In this document: piece after piece, positions 17,876-27,173 of the stretch
Layout: each line of letters opens with the position of its first letter
Position numbering within the stretch: the first letter of the stretch is position 1
NCBI GenBank assembly: GCA_018114805.1
Contig: CP073042.1
Coordinates: 6,741,501 to 6,805,500 of the forward strand
Source of the DNA: Candidatus Streptomyces philanthi
GTDB lineage: Bacteria; Actinomycetota; Actinomycetes; Streptomycetales; Streptomycetaceae
Direction of reading: 5' to 3'
Length of the DNA: 64,000 nt
Position numbers and translations under genes: made by a program
The notes under the pieces: model-generated
Told to the model about the DNA's origin: nothing
What the model saw: the letters and a program-made list of their open reading frames with translations, nothing else
The model's database searches: none

Positions 17876-18861
17876 TCACGTGGCGGGCTGCTCGCGCCGC
17901 AGCCGGTCGCCGACCAGCACGCCCACCGTGCAGCAGGACCAGGCACGAGCCGATCACGGCCTTCGGCCCGCCGAAGCGTTCGCCCGCCAGCAGCAGGACC
18001 AGCGTGGACAGCAGCGGGGTTGCGTAACCCAGCGGAGCCAGCCGCCCCGCGCTGCGGCGCATGCCGATGCTCCACAGCAGATAGCCCCCGGCACACGGGC
18101 CGAGGCCCACGTAGATCATGGCCAGCCAGGAGACCCGCGGGCTCAGGTCCGTGCCCGCCGCCACCACCCACTCGGCCGCGATCACCGTTCCGGCCAGCGC
18201 GCCGCGCAGCATCAGCGCGATCACAGGGGGTGCGCAGCCGGCCGGCCGCGAGGGAGTACAGGGCCATGCACACGGCGGAGAGCAGGGCCGCGACGTAACC
18301 GAAGCCGGCGTGTGAGGCGTCGTCCTCGCCACCCCCGCGCCCCACGGTCATCAGGAACACCCCGACGAACCCGACCACCGCCAGGCCCACGCCGAGCACC
18401 GTGCCCGGGGTGCGCAGGACGAACGCCAGCCACAGGGCGGCGAACATCGGCCACCCGTAGGCGATGACGTTCGCCTCCATGATGGGCGCGGTGTCGAACG
18501 CCACGTACTGCAGGATGACGGTGCCGGCGAAGCCGAAGAGCCCGACCGTGGCGACGCGCAGTCGATCGGCCCGCCCGTCAGCCCCGGCCTCGGTGTCCTC
18601 GACTCCCCGTGGCGGGCGGCGCGTGGCGACGCTGTGGGCCACGGTCAGGGCGAGCGTGGCGGAGGCGAACTGCAACAGCAGCACCATGGGCAACTCCAGC
18701 GTGTCGAGCGCCGACGCCGCCGCGACCGCGTTGGTCGACCACAGCGCGATCCCGCCCAGGGCGAATGCCGCCGCCACGCTGACGCCCGGCCGCCGAACGT
18801 CGCCCCCGGCGGGCGACCCGGCCACCTGCCCCGACGGCCCGTCCCGCCGCCTTACGTGCAT
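17876..18861 (-). pseudogene. EamA/DMT-family transporter, frameshifted
   Basis: The protein is about 328 residues when two frameshifts (near 18,225 and 17,935) are repaired. The first half shows five hydrophobic helices beginning VSVAAAFALGGIALWSTNAV and including MEANVIAYGWPMFAALWLAF. The second half in another frame has WLAMIYVGLGPCAGGYLLWS and GYATPLLSTLVLLLAGERFGG, the classic tenth-helix region of drug/metabolite exporters. The repaired end is VGVLVGDRLRREQPAT with TGA at 17,876-17,878. It overlaps the oxygenase gene upstream by 10 bases, so the two are probably one operon and the transporter may move the oxygenase's substrate or product. Confidence 0.65.
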
Positions 18862-19646
18862 GCCCGCTGATCCAGGTAGGCGGGGACCTGCCGGTGTTTG
18901 ACGTCGCTCACGTACTCCTCCTGCCAGCGAAAGTCAGGATTGTCTGCCGCGAGATAGAACATCGCATTGTCGCTCGCGAGATAGAACATCGCATTGTCGC
19001 TGAAGTACGGCCGGTCAACGGAGCGCAGATTGAGATTGAGGCTGACGCGCCTGCCACGCCGTAACGGAACCGTGCGGTGTAGTACGCGGATAAGCTGCGC
19101 GAACGTACTGTACCCCGGGCGGTGTTCGAAGGTCAGAACGTCCCGGCTCGGCAGTTCGCCGATGGACTCCAGGTGGTGCAGTCCCGTTTCGTGGTTGCCA
19201 CGGTAGACGGCCAGTTGGCCGCCTGTCACGTCGTCCACGGCGAGCGGGATGATCTCGGTGAGCGGAATTCCGTCCGTATGCCAGTCGACCGCGCCGTCGG
19301 ACGCCTCTTCTCCCATAAACGTGATCGCGCTTCCGATCACCGATACAGGGTACGGTTCGACCGCGGTCCCCGCTATCCGGCCCAGCCGCTCCAGGCGCCC
19401 GGGCCAGTGAATCAGGTCCTTGATCTCCGGAATCTCCTCGTGTGCCGCACGGATGAACCGTAGGTTGAGGTGGCGCTTCGCGCTCACACTCGCCTTGAGC
19501 TCCAGCGCCCGCGCGTAGATCGCGTCGAGCAGTTCGACCGGGTAGTCGTGCCGAAGCTGTGCCACCCCCAGATCGGACACCTTCCAGTGGGTCGGCTTGC
19601 CGAGCAGGGAATCACGGTCGACATAGGATTCGAGTTCCATTGACAT
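18852..19646 (-). CDS. 2OG-Fe(II)-type oxygenase with internal microduplications
   Basis: The protein is about 264 residues. The HxD iron motif is visible in VDWHTDGIPLTE. A later LHRTVPLRRGRRVSLNLNLRS supplies the distal His and the Arg that would bind 2-oxoglutarate. This pattern fits the phytanoyl-CoA-hydroxylase/2OG superfamily, and the likely reaction is hydroxylation of an amino-acid-like or small substrate (inference). Two tandem duplications mark the gene: an in-frame 27-base one giving SDNAMFYLA twice, and a 21/22-base one over the start codon. The latter separates the apparent ribosome binding site from the long frame, so the true start and expression are doubtful. It overlaps the transporter gene by 10 bases. 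Confidence 0.65.
   Translation of the reverse strand: MSMELESYVDRDSLLGKPTHWKVSDLGVAQLRHDYPVELLDAIYARALELKASVSAKRHLNLRFIRAAHEEIPEIKDLIHWPGRLERLGRIAGTAVEPYPVSVIGSAITFMGEEASDGAVDWHTDGIPLTEIIPLAVDDVTGGQLAVYRGNHETGLHHLESIGELPSRDVLTFEHRPGYSTFAQLIRVLHRTVPLRRGRRVSLNLNLRSVDRPYFSDNAMFYLASDNAMFYLAADNPDFRWQEEYVSDVKHRQVPAYLDQRACT
18948..19001. repeat. 27-base perfect tandem duplication in oxygenase gene
   Basis: The two copies are 18,948-18,974 and 18,975-19,001. The unit is in frame and duplicates nine residues, SDNAMFYLA, near the C-terminus. Confidence 0.95.
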
Positions 19647-19663
19647 AGGATTCGAGTTCCATT
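19621..19663. repeat. 21/22-base tandem duplication over the oxygenase start codon
   Basis: The copies are 19,621-19,642 and 19,643-19,663 (one base short of a full second copy). The duplicated segment encodes MELESYV. Because 22 is not a multiple of 3, the upstream ATG near the purine-rich site now opens a short out-of-frame peptide. The long frame must restart at the inner ATG. Confidence 0.9.
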
Positions 19664-20313
19664 CTTTCCCAGCCCCTCGTGGGTTCGCACCATGGGCGGG
19701 CGCGGGTGAAATGAGAGATTGGCCAACAACACCGCGACGCTTCCCGCGTCACGCCCCTGTGCGGGTGGGTGACCTGTCGTCCTGGCGGACTGTTTCCCTC
19801 GGTCAGCCTCGCCGTGACGCGAAGGGGTCACGGCAGTGTGCCGGCTCGCCCATCAGGAATACTGCGATGTGATATTTTCAGGGCAAGGCTAGGCACATGG
19901 CTAGATCAGCGCCAAGCGGATAGCGGTAGGCGGGCCGAAACTCGGTATTCCGGCATTCCCCGCTGGCCGTTCGCGGAAACACGTGTCCCCACGTCAGCTC
20001 ACGCGGGCACGATGCCTGAGGCGCACGTGGGTTACCCGGTTTCGGCCACGACGCCGCTGCCGAGGCTCGCGCTGGGCGCTGGGGCCCCGGCCCCCCGTCG
20101 CGCCGGCGACGCCCTCGCGGTCAAGACACCGTGAGCGCCCCGCCCGACAGGGGCCGTGGTCCGGCCCGGCTGCCGTCCGACGCCGCAGGCCGCTCCGAGG
20201 GGGCGAGGCCGGCGTTCGGCACACGCTGTGGCACCCGACGGTGGCCACGGTGCCGATGACTTCGCAGGGCGCGCCGCGCGGGGTGGATGTCGGTGGTGCG
20301 AGACTCGGCTCCC
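19664..20313. other. 650-base intergenic region, no gene recognised
   Basis: This is divergent spacing between the oxygenase (minus) and the DinB-like gene (plus). The stretch around 19,840-19,960 is clearly lower in GC than its surroundings, which fits promoter DNA. I see no RNA gene or conserved small protein in it. Confidence 0.5.
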
Positions 20314-20905
20314 ATGACGCTCCACGATCCCAAACGCGACCTGCACCGTTACCTGAGAACAGCCCGCGAAGCCATCGTCTGGAAGCTGGACGGATTGTCC
20401 GAGTACGACATCCGCCGTCCCCTGACACCGACCGGCACCAACCTCCTCGGCCTCGTCAAGGACCTGGCCAGCGTCGAACTCGCCTACTTTGGCCCGACCT
20501 TCGGCCGCCCGCACAACGAACTCCTCCCCTGGGACGCGGACGACGCCGAGCCCAACGCAGACATGTGGGCACCCGCTGACGAGTCGCGTGAGGACGTTCT
20601 CGGCCTCTACCACCGTGCCTGGGCGCACGCGGACGCGACGATCGAGGCGCTACCGCTGGACGCGAAGGGCCACGTCGCGTGGTGGGACGACTGTGAGGTG
20701 ACGCTCCAACGGATCATGCTGCACATGACGGCCGAGGCGAACCGGCACGCCGGCCACGCCGACATCGTCCGGGAACTCATCGACGGCACGGTCGGCATGC
20801 GGAAGGGACAGCACCAACATGGACGGCGGCGACAAGGCGTGGTATCGGAGGTACCGGGACCGGCTGGAGGCCTCCGCCAAGGAAGCGCAGCGCAGGAAGC
20901 GCTAG
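20314..20905 (+). CDS. DinB/DUF664-like protein with C-terminal frameshift
   Basis: The protein is about 197 residues if repaired. It is a four-helix DinB-superfamily protein: LRTAREAIVWKLDGLSEYDIRRP, LLGLVKDLASVELAYF, then YHRAWAHADATIEALPLDAKG and LQRIMLHMTAEANRHAGHADIVRELIDG. The conserved His in MLHMTAEANRHAGH and an upstream Glu in VELAYF fit the metal site of this fold. Relatives include mycothiol-dependent enzymes, but function here is unknown. Loss of one G near 20,806 shifts the last 30 residues; the expected ending is DSTNMDGGDKAWYRRYRDR and beyond, with TAG at 20,903. Confidence 0.7.
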
Positions 20906-21153
20906 ACTAGCACGGGCAGCGCCGGGGTCGACTCGGAACAGTCGGCCGTGACAGTCCGTCGTGGTTACCCTCCCCGCCGCTCCCACCGAGGTCGGGCTCC
21001 GGGGGTGGCGGGCTTCCCGCACTCGTCCCCAGGACCGCGGACGGCACCCGGGGACGTGCGGGACCCGGACCCTGGCCAGCGGGACCGGACGGCACGCGGC
21101 CGGCCGCGTGCTCGTACGCGCCCGTGCGGGAGCCGGGCGAGCCGGCCCCGGTC

Positions 21154-22279
21154 TCAGCGGTCGGTTGGCTGGCTGCCCCAGTCAAGGCGGAGTACGGCGA
21201 CGTCGTCGGAGTGCCGGCCGGCGTTCAGCTCGTGGGTCTCCTTGATGAGCAGGTCGACGTGGGTGGCCGGGGGCGTGGGCGGCAGGCGCTCGATGAGGGA
21301 CAGCAACCCTTCGACGCCGAGCCGCGTGCGTCCGGGGCCGTTGTGCCCCTCCGTGAGGCCGTCGGTGTACAGGATGAGGGCTCCGGCGGCGGGGAGGTCG
21401 AGACCGTGGCGGGCCAACTGTCCACCCCCGGGGCGATGCCCAGGGCGATGTCGTGTGCGGCGGTCAGTTCCAGGCTGAGGAGGGTGCACGTGGCGAAGAG
21501 CCGTTGGTCACCGCGTTCGGCGATCAGGATGCGTTCCATCAGATGCAGCAGGTCATCGCCCCGGTGCCCGCCCAGCACCAGGGAGCGCCAGGCGATGCGC
21601 AGGCGCACCCCCAGGGCGGCGGCGTCGGGGCCGTGTCCGCTGACGTTGCCCACCACCGCGTGCAGCAGGCCGTCGCCCCCTCCACCACGTCCAGGAAGTC
21701 CCCGCCGAGCAGGGTCATCTTGGCGCCGGGCAGGTAGCGGGAGGTGACGCGCACGGTAGAGGTGTCGAGGAGGGGCTGGGGCAGCAGGCCCCGCTCCAGC
21801 CGGGCGTTCTCCTCCCCCCGCAGGCGGGCCGCCTGGGCCTCGGCGTTCGCGCGTTCGGTCTGGCTCCGGTAGATGGCGTAGCGCACCGTGCGGTGCATCA
21901 GGTCCGCTTCGACCTTGCCCTTGACCAGGCAGTCCTGGGCGCCGGCGGCCATGGCCTCGGTGCCCGCCTGGGCCTCGGAAAGGCCGGTGAGGACGATCAC
22001 GGCGGTGTGCGGGGCCAGCGCCCGGATCGCGGTGACCGCGCCCGTGCCCGACGCGTCGGGCAGGTGGAGGTCGAGAAGGATGCAGTTGATCCGCCTGTCG
22101 GCCAGGGCCGCACGGGCTTGGGCCAACGTGGGGCTCGGGGTCAGCTCGAATCGTAACCCCGTGTCGTGGAGGAGTTCCTCCACCAGCAGGGTGTCGCCCT
22201 CGTCGTCCTCGATCAGCAGGATGTGATACGTCTGCCCGTCGGCGGACGCTCGGTCCGCGGTGGTCACCGGCGCGGCCAT
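21154..22279 (-). pseudogene. Receiver-domain SpoIIE/PP2C phosphatase (RsbU-like), frameshifted
   Basis: The N-terminal receiver domain has acidic residues in LLIEDDEGDTLLV, phospho-acceptor Asp in CILLDLHLPDASG and Lys in QDCLVKGKVEADL. A short linker leads to a PPM/SpoIIE serine phosphatase (LPGAKMTLLGGDFLDVVE, VGNVSGHGPDAAALG, ALILYTDGLTEGHN, HSDDVAVLRLDW). The phosphatase lies in three frames, with breaks near 21,675 and 21,420. Such proteins dephosphorylate anti-anti-sigma factors in partner-switching circuits. It overlaps the downstream end of the sensor kinase gene by 16 bases, so they form one operon. Confidence 0.7.
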
Positions 22280-23895
22280 CGGGCCTGCTCCTCCTCGGAG
22301 CGGTCGACGTCCGTGGCGAGGGGCGCGTCGGCGGCCTCCGGCGGCTCGTGAGCGAGGGTGAAGCTGATGCGCGCGCCGTCGCGGTACGCGGTGTCCACGG
22401 TGATGGTGCCGCCGTGGAACTCGACGATCTTCTTACACATGGCCAGGCCGATGCCGCTTCCGGAGTAGGCGTCCTTGGTGTGCAGCCGTTGGAAGATCAC
22501 GAAGACCTTGTCGGCGTACTCGGGATCGATACCGATGCCGTTGTCGGTGACGGTGAACCGCCACAGAACCGCCACAGTTCGCCCTCCTGGCGCGCTGTGA
22601 CGTGCACTTCCGGCGCCTGGTCGGGGCGGCGGAACTTGACGGCGTTGCCGATCAGGTTCTGCCAGAGCATGCCCATCTGGGTGGGGTCGGCGGTCAGGGT
22701 GGGCAGGGGGTCGTGGGTGATCGTGGCGCTGGCTTCCTCGATGCCGACGCTCAGCGTCGACAGGGTGCGTTCGAGGACCTGCTCCAGGTCGACGCTCTGG
22801 TGGGTGTTGTGCAGCCGCCCGACCCGGGAGAAGTCGAGGAGGTCGTCGATGAGGACCTGCATGCGGTTCGCGCCGTCGACCGCGAAGTCGATGTACTGGT
22901 CGGCCCGGGAGTCGAGCTGCCCCCCCGTAGCGCCGCTGGAGGAGCTGGGTGAAGCTGGAGACCTTGCGCAACGGCTCCTGGAGGTCGTGCGAGGCTACGT
23001 ACGCGAACTGCTCCAGCTCCGCGTTGGAGCGCTGGAGGTCCGCGGCCTGCGCGTCCAGCCGCGACCGCGCCTCCTCCTTGAAGGCCAGTTCGCGGACGAG
23101 ACGCCGGCGCATGGAGTCGATCTCGCCGCTGAGCCGTCGCAGATCCGCCGGTCCTGAGGGGTCGATGGGGTGATCGAAGTCACCGCCGGCGATGGCTGCG
23201 GGCGTCCGCGCCGAGCTGGTCCAGCGGCCTGGTGATGCCGCGGCGCAGCCCCTTGAAGATGAGGGCCGCGAGGGCCAGGATGAGCACGCCGATGGCGCTG
23301 AAGACCCAGTTCCGCACGGTCATCATGGTCATCAGGTCGTCCCTGGCCCGGGCCTGGTCCGCGCGCAGGCGCCGCTCCTGGTCGCTCAGCGCGGCGCGGA
23401 CCTCGTCGAAGGTGACCTTGCCCTCCGCCGCCCGCTCGGCCGCCAGCGCCGAGACCGAGTCCGGCGGCGCGTCGGCGATCGGTCGCGCGACCCTCTCCTG
23501 CCACCGCGCCACGGCCTTCCGTACGACCTCCAGCCCGGCCTGGCCGTCGGGGTCGTCGGCGAGCAGGCCGGCGAGCCGTTCCAGGTCCGCCCGCTGTTCG
23601 GTGAGCCCCTGCCGGTAGGGCGCTGTGAACTCCGCGCGCCGGTGATCCCGTAGCCGCGGATTCCCGTCTCCTGGTTGAGCACGGCCGACTCCAGGCGGAC
23701 CGCGGTGATCAGCGCGGGGGACCGCGCCTCCACGAGGTCCTCGCTGATCGCCTCGGTCCGCGCCAGGACCCAGGCTCCCGTCGCACCGAGCACGGCCAGT
23801 ACCGCCAGGGAGACGGACACCCCCACGCGAAGCCACCCGCGGGTCGTCCACGCGGCCAGCCCACGCGGGCGCGGCGGTCTCTCGTCGCCGGTCAT
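22264..23895 (-). pseudogene. CHASE3-HAMP sensor histidine kinase, four frameshifts
   Basis: Pieces in successive frames make one kinase of about 540 residues. Start MTGDERPPRPRG; first membrane helix VGVSVSLAVLAVLGATGAWV; CHASE3-like sensor region (NQETGIRGYGITG ... LTEQRADLERLAGL); second helix WVFSAIGVLILALAALIF followed by HAMP; phospho-acceptor His in FAYVASHDLQEPLRKV; N-box NLIGNAVKFR; G-boxes DNGIGIDPEY and GSGIGLAMCKKIVEFHGG. Breaks lie near 23,645, 23,200, 22,920 (C7 run) and 22,567 (11-base tandem duplication). GAGGAG lies before ATG 23,895. If the breaks are errors, it signals to the RsbU-like protein encoded downstream and the divergent receiver gene. Confidence 0.7.
22556..22577. 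repeat. 11-base tandem duplication in sensor kinase gene
   Basis: AACCGCCACAG occurs twice in a row at the point where the catalytic-domain frame breaks. Removing one copy rejoins ELWRF with TVTDNGIGI. Confidence 0.9.
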
Positions 23896-24008
23896 CTCGT
23901 GCACTCCTCGTTTCACCGGGACAAGCCGCCCCGGGCCTCGGTAAGTATGGCGAGCACACTGTAGGGGGCGACTTCCACCACTCAGACGAGAAACCCACGG
24001 AGCACCCG

Positions 24009-24403
24009 ATGATGGCCACCCCCGCTCACCCCCCTCGACGTGCTGCTCGTCGAGGAAGCCCTCTCCGAGCGCGGAGCCCGCAACCTGGTCCGGGTCACCT
24101 ACGGAGTCGCCGCGCTGGAACACCTGCGCTCCCCGGACTCCGTGCGGCCCGACCTGATCGTTCTCGATCTGAAAATGCCCCGGATGAACGGTCGCGAGCT
24201 GCTGAGGATCCTCAAGGGCGACGAGGACCTGCAGACCATCCCCGTGGTCGTCCCCACCACGTCCACCGCACCCGACGACGTCACCAGCGCGTACAGCAGT
24301 TCACGCCAACGCCTACGTGACCAAGCCCGTCAACCTCGAGGATTTCGAGCGGGCCGTCCAGAGCATTGACGCCTTCTACCTCGACACGGCCACCCGCCCC
24401 TGA
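24009..24403 (+). pseudogene. CheY/Rcp1-like response regulator, deleted and frameshifted
   Basis: This is a single receiver domain starting near ATG 24,009. The phospho-acceptor strand LIVLDLKMPRMNG and the C-terminal AYVTKPVNLEDFERAV (Lys) are present. After LDVLLVEE the usual acidic pair and about ten residues are missing, so the metal-binding site is lost. Frames change at a C6 run near 24,030 and again near 24,303. It is divergent from the sensor kinase gene, as is common for such triads. It converges on pieE, from which it is separated by a strong hairpin. Confidence 0.6.
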
Positions 24404-24511
24404 CCGGCCTCCCGGGCGACCGCGCGAGCCGGCGCGTCCCGCCCTCGCACTGAGCGGGCGCGTCGCGTCGATGCGCCGGGAGCACGGAGCGCGCGTCCCC
24501 GTGCGCACGGC

Positions 24512-24555
24512 CGTGCGGGGACGCGGTCCGCCGTGGCGGACCGCACCCCCGCACG
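24512..24555. terminator. Strong bidirectional terminator hairpin at the cluster's left end
   Basis: CGTGCGGGG-AC-GCGGTCCG pairs with CGGACCGC-A-CCCCGCACG around the central CCGTGG, giving a stem of nearly 20 pairs. It lies between the convergent response regulator and pieE genes and marks the likely downstream end of the polyketide operon. Confidence 0.65.
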
Positions 24556-24581
24556 AGTCCGTACTCCGAGCGGCACGCGGG

Positions 24582-26390
24582 TCAGCGCGCGACCCGCTCT
24601 GAGGTCGCGTCGAGGAGGCGGGTCAGCACCTTCGGTAGTTCGGTGGCCACCTCACTGGTCTGGGCGCGCCAGGCCACGTGGCCGTCGGGGCGCACCAGGA
24701 CGCAGCCGTCCGACTCGATCCCGCGCAGCCGCTTCCAGGTGCCGTACGGGTCGCGCAGGCCCTCCGCCGTGCCGATGGTGCGTACCGTGACGGTGACCCC
24801 GGTCAGCCGCCTGGCCTCGCTGGCCGCACCGTGCCACGCCTCGCCGCCGCGGCCGGTGAGCAGGACGAACCGGCCCCGGCCGACCACGTCGAGGGTGGAG
24901 ACCCGGCGCCGGCCGTCCTCCAGCCAGGCGTGCGGGAGCCGGGCGCCCGGCCAGGTGGTGGGCTGGTAGTACAGCTCGGGGTCGGTCTCCTGCGTGGGTT
25001 CCGGTGTGCCGTCGTCCACGCGTGCCCCGCCGCGGTAGCGGTAGCCGATCTCCACGCCGTGCGCGTTGACCTGGTAGTTGATCTGGTGGGTCGCGGCGGC
25101 CAGGGCCGCCCTGCGCTCGGCCGCCTCCGGGGTGTCGTCGGCGAGCCCGCGCAGCAGCGCGGACTGCTCCGCGGCGCTCTGCTCGGCCGTGAAGCCCAGC
25201 GCCGCCGGGATGGCGAGGAAGTCCAGCATGCTGCGGACCGCCCGGTCGACGATCTGGCCGCCCACCGGCATCCGCTCGCTCTGGTAGGTGTCGAGCAGCT
25301 CGGGTCCGGCGGTCCCCTCCAGCACCAGGCGCAGCTTCCAGCACAGGTTGAACGCGTCGGCGACCGCCGAGTTCAGGCCGAGACCGTTGGTGGGCGGCAT
25401 CTGGTGCACGGCGTCCCCGACACAGAACACCCGCCCCGACGTGTACCGGGGCGCGACGACCGCGTTGACCTCCCACGGCGAGACGTGCTTGATCGTGACG
25501 TTGACCGAGGGGTCGCCGACGCTCTCCCGGATGTGGCCGACCACCTCCTCGAGGTCGCCCGGGTCAAACTCCTCGTCGGGGCCGAAGAAGCGCAGGTAGA
25601 CCCACTCGTTCCAGGGCCTGATGCTGACGAAGACCCGGCCGTCCTCGGGCGGGTTGCCCGGCACGGCGCCCATATACAGGATCGCCGGGCGGTCCTCGCA
25701 GTAGCGGGACAGGTCCGCCTCGAACCAGATCGACGCCACCTCCGCCAGGCCGGTCTGTCCCGCGAGGGTGAGTCCCGCCTGTTCCATCACCCGGCTGTTG
25801 GCGCCGTCCGCGCCGATCAGGTAGTCGCAGCGCACCTCGTACTCCAGGCCCGTTCGACGGTCGGCGATCACCGCGGTGACCCCGTCCGCGTCCTGCGTCA
25901 TGCGCAGGAACTCCTGGCCGAAGCGGAACTCGCCCACATGGGCCCGCTCCGCCTCCCGGACCAGGATCGGCTCCAGCAGGTGCTGCGGCAGGTTGCACAT
26001 CTGGCTCGGGCTGGCGGCGCGGTAGTCGCCGATCCGGTCCGGGCCGTTGCCGTACGCGTCGAGCCGACTGAGCTCGGGACCCGCGAAGGTCGACATGAAC
26101 ACGTGGTTGGCCAGCAGCGGGCTGGGGGTCGCCGCCTCCAGCACCGCCTCCTCGACACCCAGGTCGCGCAGGATCTCGCCGGTGCGCTGATTCAGCAGGT
26201 GGGCGCGGGGGGTGTTCGCGCTCGTCTCGTACTTGCCGACCACCAGATGCCGTATGCCGTAGCGCGACAGCGCCAGCGAGGCCGTCAGCCCCGCCGGGCC
26301 GTTGCCCACGATCAGTACCGGTACGTGCACGTGCGGAGCCTCCTGGGACGCGTCGCGGGTGGGGTGCGTGGTGGTCTCGCCGGTGCTCAC
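24582..26390 (-). CDS. pieE: PieE-like FAD-dependent aromatic hydroxylase (group A)
   Basis: The protein is 602 residues. FAD motifs: GxGxxG in VPVLIVGNGPAGLTASLAL near residue 25, the DG motif in CDYLIGADGANSRVM, and the GD motif in RVFCVGDAVHQMPPTNGLGLNSAVADAFN. A thioredoxin-like C-terminal domain, normal for larger group A monooxygenases, follows. In piericidin synthesis PieE hydroxylates the pyridine/pyridone ring, giving an oxygen that is then O-methylated. The start is the GTG at 26,390, which overlaps the pieB2 stop as GTGA, so the genes are translationally coupled. The frame is open far upstream but that part is a shadow of pieB2. It is the last gene of the operon. Confidence 0.92.
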   Translation of the reverse strand: MSTGETTTHPTRDASQEAPHVHVPVLIVGNGPAGLTASLALSRYGIRHLVVGKYETSANTPRAHLLNQRTGEILRDLGVEEAVLEAATPSPLLANHVFMSTFAGPELSRLDAYGNGPDRIGDYRAASPSQMCNLPQHLLEPILVREAERAHVGEFRFGQEFLRMTQDADGVTAVIADRRTGLEYEVRCDYLIGADGANSRVMEQAGLTLAGQTGLAEVASIWFEADLSRYCEDRPAILYMGAVPGNPPEDGRVFVSIRPWNEWVYLRFFGPDEEFDPGDLEEVVGHIRESVGDPSVNVTIKHVSPWEVNAVVAPRYTSGRVFCVGDAVHQMPPTNGLGLNSAVADAFNLCWKLRLVLEGTAGPELLDTYQSERMPVGGQIVDRAVRSMLDFLAIPAALGFTAEQSAAEQSALLRGLADDTPEAAERRAALAAATHQINYQVNAHGVEIGYRYRGGARVDDGTPEPTQETDPELYYQPTTWPGARLPHAWLEDGRRRVSTLDVVGRGRFVLLTGRGGEAWHGAASEARRLTGVTVTVRTIGTAEGLRDPYGTWKRLRGIESDGCVLVRPDGHVAWRAQTSEVATELPKVLTRLLDATSERVAR

Positions 26391-27160
26391 GAGGCGACCT
26401 TCCTGGCGTAGCCGCCGTAGATGACCGAGGTGTCCTTGGCCGCCCTGAGCTGGAACCTGCGGCCCAACTCGCCGTAGGTGATCTCGCCGCGCGCCCGGCT
26501 GCGCATCGCGCGCAGCAACTCCAGCGGCGGCCGGCTGGAGGCGAAGCCGACCAGGTCCTCGTTGTGCAGGCCGTGGGTGCGGAAGAGAGCGTGCAACTCG
26601 GCGGGCTTGATGAAGCCGTTCCAGTCGTGCAGGTCCTTGGGCGCGAAGCGGACGGACTTCCAGTCCTGCGCCATCTTGATCATGCCGAGCTTGGACCGGA
26701 AGGTGCGGTTGATCGTGTCGTACAGGTAGTAGCCGCCGGGCTTGAGCACCCGGACCGCCTCGCTGATCGCCCGGCTGGTGTCCGTGACGTGTTCCAGGGT
26801 GTCGCAGCAGTACACCAGGTCGAAGGAGGCGTCGGGGAAGTCGAGCTGCTCCGCGAACCCCTCCTGGTAGCGGATGCTCAGCCCCTCGGCGCGGGCGTGC
26901 TCGGCGGCGGCCTTCAGCGAGGGGCCCGACGGGTCCACGCCGGTGACCTGGGCGCCCGCCCGTGCAAACCGCTCGGCGAGCAGCCCGCCGCCGCAGCCGA
27001 TGTCCAGCATCCGCTGGCCCGCCAGGTCCAGGCCGAGCCGGCTGGTCAGCACCTCGTGGAAGTAGTCCAACCGGGGCGGGGTGAACGCCTCCAGGGTGGC
27101 GAACGGCTGGTTGTCGTCCCACCACGAGAGGTGGTTGTACACGTCGTTGTCGACTGGCAT
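26387..27160 (-). CDS. pieB2: PieB2-like O-methyltransferase (UbiG-type)
   Basis: This 257-residue class I SAM methyltransferase starts MPVDNDVYNHLSWWDDNQP, strongly resembling UbiG-type 3-demethylubiquinone O-methyltransferases. Motif I is MLDIGCGGGLLAERFA, motif II region VTGVDPSG, post-I SFDLVYCCDTLEHV and motif III VLKPGGYYLYDTI. In the piericidin pathway two such enzymes methylate two ring hydroxyls; which oxygen this one serves cannot be read from sequence. ATG 27,160 has GAGGAG about 10 bases upstream and lies 13 bases after the pieD stop. It overlaps pieE by 4 bases. Confidence 0.9.
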   Translation of the reverse strand: MPVDNDVYNHLSWWDDNQPFATLEAFTPPRLDYFHEVLTSRLGLDLAGQRMLDIGCGGGLLAERFARAGAQVTGVDPSGPSLKAAAEHARAEGLSIRYQEGFAEQLDFPDASFDLVYCCDTLEHVTDTSRAISEAVRVLKPGGYYLYDTINRTFRSKLGMIKMAQDWKSVRFAPKDLHDWNGFIKPAELHALFRTHGLHNEDLVGFASSRPPLELLRAMRSRARGEITYGELGRRFQLRAAKDTSVIYGGYARKVAS

Positions 27161-27173
27161 GGTCGGTGGCTCC

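Noticed and set aside
26391..27125. Upstream extension of the pieE frame to 847 residues
   Set aside because: The extra part is Arg/Pro/Gly-rich shadow of pieB2. The FAD domain begins right after the GTG at 26,390, which overlaps the pieB2 stop.
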